NCBI GenBank assembly: GCA_021186555.1
Contig: JAJKFL010000011.1
Coordinates: forward strand, 32,723,611 to 32,787,610
DNA length: 64,000 nucleotides
Reading direction: 5' to 3'
Source: Reticulitermes speratus
Lineage: Eukaryota > Arthropoda > Insecta > Blattodea > Rhinotermitidae
The notes below the pieces were generated by a model. The model was not told where the DNA came from and ran no database searches. It saw only the letters and a list, made by a program, of their open reading frames with translations. Position numbers and translations under genes: made by a program. Positions 59,201 through 64,000 of the stretch are shown here, piece by piece; positions within the stretch are counted from its first letter, which is position 1; every line of letters starts with the position of its first letter.

Positions 59201-62200
59201 ATTCCTCGAATTATGAGTGATGACGGCGAGTCTGATGAATAATAAATTATAATAATAAATAATAAAATAATAGATTATTGTATTGTATTGTTCTTACGTT
59301 GTTTATTAATTACGTTAATTACGTTATTGTTATATTGTACAGCAGCTCAATCATTTTTCCAAAATCCAGCTCTAGACCGCGAATCTAATCCGCATCTGAT
59401 TTTTTAGCCCTCTAAAACTGTAAAAAAAGTGTGGATTAGATTCGAGAATATACGGTATATTTACGTTCATGCCACTTATTGGTACACTCTCTTAACTGAA
59501 CTAAATTGTGTGGTTTGAGGGTCTCATGCTGGTAAATACAAACAGCAGTGTCTCTGTGATTTGATATTGTGTAGTCTGCTTGACAGGTACCAACATTTGT
59601 ACCATTCTACCAATATACATGGTGTCATATCCAGAAGACTGTATTCCTGAATTAAAAGAAAATATAAAGCACATCTGTATCTGCAACATTCCTGTTTCTG
59701 AAAGTTTTTAAAATTTATCTGAGACACAATATCGTATACATGCCTAGTAATCTGTGCCTCTGCCTCTTCCAGCTCCTTAGCCAATCGACTTCTCTCCTTC
59801 TCCTGGGATGCCGCCTCACTTGCACACTGGTCAAGAGCCACATCTTTAACCTACGCAATACAACAATTTCTGCATGAGATCTGAAATTTACATTATGGTC
59901 TTCTGGACCACAACACTGTGTAATTTCCACAGGTGCTTGCCATTTCACAGAAACATGCTGCTCCCACCTTCAAGACCATCTAAAGATGGAAGCAGCAGCT
60001 TAATTCAAAATGTTGGTAAACATCTACCAGATGACATGTGTTGTAACCATAGGATCACTACATAAAAATGTTCCTGTAGTTCATACTACTTCACCTGCTC
60101 TACACAAATGTAGGATATAATGAAGTATCACTCTCCTTTCAAAATCACTGGTACCAACCTACCAGTCTGCAGTCCCATAACCAATAAGACAGGCAATCTC
60201 AAGTCCATACAACTTCTCAGACCATTTTATCTGCTTTATCTTCTCAATCTAAGGTTTTTGTAAGCTACATCTAATGTAATATTGTGGTTTTCAGACTTTA
60301 ACCACATCATACACTGAAGCTGTTCCATCATTCTTGACATGACTGCAGGTGTCATCTTCACGGTAATGACTAACACCTTGAACATTAGTGGCCAAACCTT
60401 AAACACTGAAGTCAGACATTATCTTCTCATAATCTTATATTTGTAAACTCATCCCAATGCTATGAGATCTTTAAAATTTAATTCCTCTTGTAAGACATGA
60501 TATTCTCATGGCAATGGCTATAAAGATTATGTGGTCAGGTAGCTATGTCACCAATGCTTATGAACCTGGTGCCTTTGGCAGTACATATTCACCAAACCAC
60601 ATGGCATCACATCCCAGAAAACCATAAGCTTTATTTAGTCTTACCTCAACAGATTCCCGTAACTTTGCTAGCTCTCTATGTAGATTCTGGTTCTCCCTTT
60701 CCAAACTTTCCACCTTTCCTTGGCTTGTACTGCACTGAGTTCGCAGCTGTGGAACAAGCTGAGCCTCTAATTTCCAGGTTTCTGTCTGCTGAGTGGCTAC
60801 TTCATTTGTCTTTTCCAAGTCATCTGCACGACGCTGAATACTTTCTACAAGGCACTGCAGCCTTTGTTTTTCCTTAGTCATACTCTCAATGGTTTTATCA
60901 AGCTCTTCTATTTGAGACCTGTCAGCCTTTTAAAGAAATACTGTGAATCAATTAACCTGTTACATTTAATTTAAAAATGCAGACATACCCTGGTTGATGT
61001 GGAGGAGACATTCCATAAAAGTAAAATAATGTACATGAAAGCTATTTTTCCCACCATAATTAATGTTATGAGTGGGAATGTGTTCCTATTCCAATATCTC
61101 TCACAAGTTTCAATGTCATACAGAAGGTGGGAATGCAATTTATTGATAAAAAATGGAGTAAAAGACAAGTGTGCTTTAAAGATATCTAAGCCTAAAAATT
61201 TTATTAAAAATTGGAAAATACAGATAAAACATTCAGGACAAAAAGAATTTGCTTGTGTAGGTTACAATGTGAACCACTCTGAAGGAAAACTGTATAAGTT
61301 ACTTAACATATTGCAGCTATTCCAAGTGAAAATTTGATGCACTGGTGACATTGTGGAAAACATGCTATTCATTATTCAATAATATAAAAATGAAACAATG
61401 TTGTCCAAAGCAACATTATATGCCCTATAGCTGTAAATGGACCATTCATAAACCCCTTGGGAGTAAGGAGATGGTTTCAACAGATCTGACAAACATCAAA
61501 TCATATCAAAGAAAGATCATGCAGATCTTACATGTCCAATCTTCATGTTTGGTTACAATGTACTTCATTACACTGTGAGATCCCAACATAAATGTAATTT
61601 GCCTTACCTGCAGTTCCTGATGTTGTTTGTCAGAATTTAATTTTAAGGTGTCTATAGAGTCTTGAAGCTTTCTGTTTTCTGTTAATGCATCTTTAAATAG
61701 TTGCTCTAATTCGGAATTTTGTTGATTTAACCTCTGACAGTTTTCTTGCAGTTGCTCAACCTGAAATGTTACAGAAGTATTTTCAGTAACAAAAATTACT
61801 GGTCTGGTATGAATAGTGGAAAGCACTAACCAAATTTAATCTGCTCTTAATTTTGCCATGAATGTAATTTTGATTTATTAGTACAACTACCACCTATTTG
61901 AATTTTTCCACATTCTCAAAGTATGTATCACCTATCTTTATATTACGATTCTATACTGCGTTCTGGTTACTAGACATGCATTTACGTCTATACCAACTTC
62001 AATACAATGGCCAACGAAAATGCTGAACAAGTTAATATTAAATTTGGTAATAAAGAACTTCCACACTACACAGTATAAGTGTACAGTGCAAGAACTACAT
62101 TTTACCTTCAGAGACAACCTCTTCTTATCTTTCTCCAGCTCAAGAATTTTATAGCTGCTTTCATGGAACGACGATTCCTTAAGGTTGTCAATTGTTGACA

Positions 62201-63495
62201 AGAGGCGACGATTCTCAAGTTCTAATTTGAGTGCACGAGCCTGTGCATTGTTGCTTAATTGTTCCGACAAACTGTTATCTCCAGACCCTAAAGGAGACAG
62301 AACACAAAATGGTATGTCGTGCTCAAGTAAATACAAATGGCGAATCCTGTGCTGGAAATCAGGTCTAGTGAAGTGTACAAAATGAGGCATTGTACCTTTC
62401 TGCTAGATGTGGCCTGTGGATAAGTATTCGCCACTGGTAAATCCAATTTCACCTCTGCATTAAACTTCAGTTTGTCAATACAGTTTTGTTTACTTCAGGG
62501 CTAGAAAATCTGTCAAACCTGTGTGAGTACAAAACTAATTCTGGTGCTTACAATGGTGACAGGACAAATGAGAATTTAAATGAAAGCTGCATAAAGACGG
62601 CTGTTACACAGCCAACATCTATACCTGACGTTTGGTGTTTTGAGCATTACACTGTGTGACGGGTATACTCGTACTTGATGTTAGGAGACAAAGGGTTAAA
62701 TCTATATAGGAGCATATTTTGTTATATGGCCGGTCATGTGAATATTCTGACTTGATAAAAGTCCTTGATAAAAAAGATTATGTTGTGTATGCCAGGTGTT
62801 TGCAACATATGACCCACACTGTAGTTTCATGTAGTATAGAATAATGGAGAATTCCTTAAGTACAATAAGAGTGAGAGAACATTACCAATCTATTCAGTAA
62901 ACTTCCCACATATTTATTTTTAATACTGTGAAAATACCCAACCTGACAGTCATCAGATCACATGAATTACCCCCAACTCTGAATGGTTAATATGTTTCTT
63001 TTTCCCTTTCCATTTTAAATATCAATATTTTGTCAGGTCCAACTCAAGCAATACTGCAAGAGTTTTACATTTCATTGCACAAGTTGATTAACCTTATTAT
63101 TATCTTTTGTAGTACCTTTTAAATTGTTCTAAGAAACTCACTGTATATCAAAAAGACTATAAAAAGCAGTAGACAATTACATGTGCATAATAAAGGGACA
63201 CACAAACTATTTTATCAACTCTTTTTACACACCTCCATCAACATCTTCTATGTTGTCACTTTCAATATCACACGCTGTATTATCATTCAGTGCTGACTTG
63301 GTCAGCAACTGCAGCTGAGCATTTTCTTCAAAGAGTTCCTGCAACTTTTCATGATTGGCCTCTCTCTCCAGTGTTAAATCATTAACTTGTTGCTTGTACT
63401 TGATAATTTCACTCTCCAGTTCCAGCACATGGTCCCCTCGTTTCCGGGCTCTCTGCAGTTGTTCTTCTAACATTTCTCTCGTTTCAAGGAGCACT
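47209..63495 (-). CDS. Girdin: girdin/Daple (CCDC88) homologue, C-terminal part
   Basis: Large coiled-coil scaffold that in animals links actin, cell polarity and G-protein/Wnt signalling. Sixteen exons in transcription order: 63495-63233, 62287-62106, 61760-61608, 60926-60645, 59850-59744, 58243-58058, 57022-56662, 56543-56256, 54951-54751, 53600-53455, 52604-52512, 51810-51738, 50770-50638, 50165-50044, 48531-48455 and 47407-47209 (TAG). They give 954 residues in one unbroken frame. Residues 1 to about 750 are coiled coil with girdin-specific blocks: LEEQLQRARKRGDHVLELES, LKLELENRRLLSTIDNL, LQSELVTQKLNTQQLRSSLE, EVSKLNNRCE and RQKEKLEEKIMEHYRKLD. A basic stretch (FGATLVKRVRKAG) and a Ser-rich tail follow. 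The end, IWYEYGCV, matches the Daple PDZ-binding terminus. The N-terminal HOOK domain must lie beyond the window. One intron (59743-58244) probably uses a GC donor. Confidence 0.95.
47600..47702. mobile_element. foldback family left-half fragment
   Basis: GATGTGACACCATATTGTTC, CAGTCACCAACATTTGAGTG and ATCATCTTCAGGATAAAAG match the left half of the family, without a right arm. In the last girdin intron. Confidence 0.45.
47857..48010. mobile_element. foldback (hairpin) MITE-like repeat
   Basis: Left arm GTCTTGTGCAATGTGATGCC then ATGTAGTTAGGTAGATAGA and GGTACAAGAAGAACCTGTTG. Right arm CAACAGGTTCCTCCAAAATG then TTGCTACCTATCTACCAACC and ACACAGCATCGTATCCCAAA. The arms pair along almost their whole length. 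In the last girdin intron. Confidence 0.72.
48195..48395 (-). pseudogene. non-LTR reverse transcriptase tail relic
   Basis: The minus strand encodes RITRKITNWMPALLHRPKGR then PKGRWDSVCRDLKIVGVLDW and KKCF. The GRP-x-GRW ... R-D-L-x-x-x-G pattern is typical of the very end of LINE ORF2. Short and without a catalytic domain. Confidence 0.6.
48810..48960 (+). mobile_element. tRNA-headed SINE fragment
   Basis: TGTAGTAGTCAGTATTCCTG as an A-box-like region and GATTTGAATCTTGG as a degenerate B-box about 35 bases later. In a girdin intron. Confidence 0.4.
49611..49844. repeat. long inverted repeat (foldback), second type
   Basis: The left arm starts CAAGGTATTTACCAATCACC and continues through TGATTATGTTTTATCAGACG, GTTACATGGCGACAAGTTTC. 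The right arm is its imperfect complement, with GAAACATGTTGCCATGTAAC, CATCTGATAAAACATAATAA and ending TTTGGTAAATACCTTG at 49844. Arms are about 90 bp around a centre with GGTCATCTTCAGGCC. It is unrelated in sequence to the main foldback family except for the CATCTTCAGG centre. In a girdin intron. Confidence 0.85.
52800..52885 (+). mobile_element. tRNA-headed SINE fragment
   Basis: CTGGCCTAGGGATAATGCTA resembles an A-box region and GTGTTTTAAACC a degenerate B-box. A T-run follows. In a girdin intron. Confidence 0.35.
55125..55420 (+). mobile_element. tRNA-headed SINE
   Basis: TGGCTCAAGCAGTAATACTT as A-box region, then TCTGGTTTGAATCTCAGCTG with a good B-box near 55170, then a non-tRNA body. 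In a girdin intron. Confidence 0.5.
57051..57107 (-). other. tandem-duplicated 57-bp exon copy in girdin
   Basis: The stretch is a diverged copy of the first part of the girdin exon 57022-56662. It has its own acceptor (TTTCAG before 57107) and a possible donor GTATGT at 57050. It would encode IVCSPEVVPAVRELLAKA, against IVSSPEVVRAVRELLVTE in the real exon. Its length is a multiple of three and its phases match the flanking exons. The gap to the real exon is only 28 bases, too short for a normal intron, and reading through it meets a stop. Confidence 0.7.
57222..57345. mobile_element. foldback (hairpin) MITE-like repeat
   Basis: Right arm TACCAAACTACGTGGTGTCA is clear. The left arm TAATGCCACAAAGTTTTGCAG is diverged. 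In a girdin intron. Confidence 0.5.
58556..59455 (+). mobile_element. pogo/Tigger-like short transposon, copy 2
   Basis: Same ends as copy 1 (CCGTATATTCTCGAATCTAA ... CGAGAATATACGG), again flanked by TA. At 900 bp it keeps more of the transposase N-terminal half than copy 1: after the helix-turn-helix, in another frame, SGCDASRRKFTGPKKGRFPE and IDDAVFTFFQERRKTGLFVS. A one-base loss near 58968 (CGCAAGCTGC against CGCAAAGCCGC in copy 1) breaks the ORF. It also ends in the SDDGESDE tail. It occupies about 60% of the girdin intron between exons 59850-59744 and 58243-58058. Confidence 0.88.
59549..59639. mobile_element. foldback (hairpin) MITE-like repeat, short copy
   Basis: Left arm GATATTGTGTAGTCTGCTTG then ACAGGTACCAACATT. 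Right arm TGTACCATTCTACCAATATA then CATGGTGTCATATCCAGAAG. The centre found in longer copies is missing, so the arms are almost adjacent. It lies directly 3' of pogo copy 2. Confidence 0.65.
59890..60062. mobile_element. foldback (hairpin) MITE-like repeat
   Basis: Left end ATGGTCTTCTGGACCACAAC. Centre with CAAGACCATCTAAAGATGG and AAGCAGCAGC. Right arm CAAAATGTTGGTAAACATCT then ACCAGATGACATGTGTTGTA. In a girdin intron, starting soon after the acceptor of exon 59850-59744. Confidence 0.5.
60525..60627. mobile_element. foldback family right-half fragment
   Basis: TACATATTCACCAAACCACA then TGGCATCACATCCCAGAAAA is the consensus-like right end. In a girdin intron, less than 20 bases from the donor of exon 60926-60645. 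Confidence 0.5.
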
Positions 63496-64000
63496 CTGCA
63501 TTATAACATCTACAGGAGTTACTACACTTCACAGTACTTGAATTAAACCTCCTCACACAAAAATGGTTCAATGGTTATTCAACAATGCTGCATCATTTTC
63601 AAAGGTCATGTAGCACCAAATGTAATGAGAAAATAATTATGTAGGTATGCCTGTATGTATAACTAAACTTAAAGGATCAATTAAAAGAGCCATGACCTAT
63701 TTGACAGCACTTTACAAACATATGCTTCAAAGATCTGCTGACAAAACAAAATACAGATCCTCCCCAGGTTACACAAGATTTGAATTATGCAAATATGAAT
63801 TTACATAAATTTAAGTTGTACATGAAGATTTATGTTACCAGGGTGAAGTACATGTGAATTCATGAAATGATCACTTTCCTTGCATACCATCAGTGTTAAA
63901 TCATTTTTACTATCAGCGCACTGCCATGAAAGTGTATATGGCACATTTTTGTTGTAGACATTTATGATAATTTCTGTTTGTGACTGCCTGTGGCAATGAA
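63496..64000. other. girdin intron, runs off the window
   Basis: No exon is recognisable. The sequence upstream of the acceptor at 63496 should be intronic, because exon 63495-63233 begins mid-protein. Confidence 0.6.

Overview
The window is eukaryotic nuclear DNA, almost certainly from an insect. It is AT-rich and intron-rich, has animal-type genes split into small exons with GT-AG borders, and is dense in old transposon debris (jockey-like LINEs, tRNA-headed SINEs, pogo/Tigger, PIF/Harbinger, MULE). A large-genome insect such as a cockroach or termite would fit, but that is inference from repeat content and intron size, not a species call.

Four protein genes can be assembled exon by exon. 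(1) Dihydroorotate dehydrogenase (DHODH), minus strand, 14005 to 4775, eight exons, with two apparent +1 frameshifts. (2) A neutral sphingomyelinase of the SMPD3 type, minus strand, 26680 to 22392, five exons. (3) Threonine aspartase 1 (TASP1), plus strand, 27145 to 37183, nine exons, complete, head-to-head with the sphingomyelinase. (4) The C-terminal half of a girdin/Daple (CCDC88) homologue, minus strand, 63495 to 47209, 16 exons, ending in a Daple-like Tyr-Gly-Cys-Val; its N-terminal exons lie beyond the right edge. The four genes have unrelated jobs (pyrimidine synthesis, sphingolipid breakdown, proteolytic processing of nuclear regulators, actin/Wnt-polarity scaffolding), so nothing suggests a functional cluster.

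Layout: 1-1110 is a GC-rich minisatellite. 1111-4774 is intergenic with a MULE transposase relic and a SINE. 4775-14005 is DHODH. 14463-20110 holds three pieces of one jockey-like LINE family on the minus strand. 20111-22391 is repeat-poor intergenic DNA. 22392-26680 is the sphingomyelinase. 26681-27144 is a short divergent intergenic gap and probable shared promoter. 27145-37183 is TASP1, with LINE relics and a Tigger-type element in its introns. 37184-47208 is intergenic with nested LINE/Harbinger insertions and the first copy of a short pogo-like element. 47209-63495 is girdin, whose introns hold a second pogo copy, foldback elements and SINEs.

The most unusual items are the two frameshifts confined to DHODH, a tandem-duplicated 57-bp exon copy in girdin separated by only 28 bp, a probable GC-AG intron in girdin, loss of the DK-switch residues in the sphingomyelinase, a hairpin (foldback) repeat family with at least 15 pieces across the window, and two short transposons that keep only a DNA-binding domain. 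I found no rRNA, genuine tRNA or CRISPR array.
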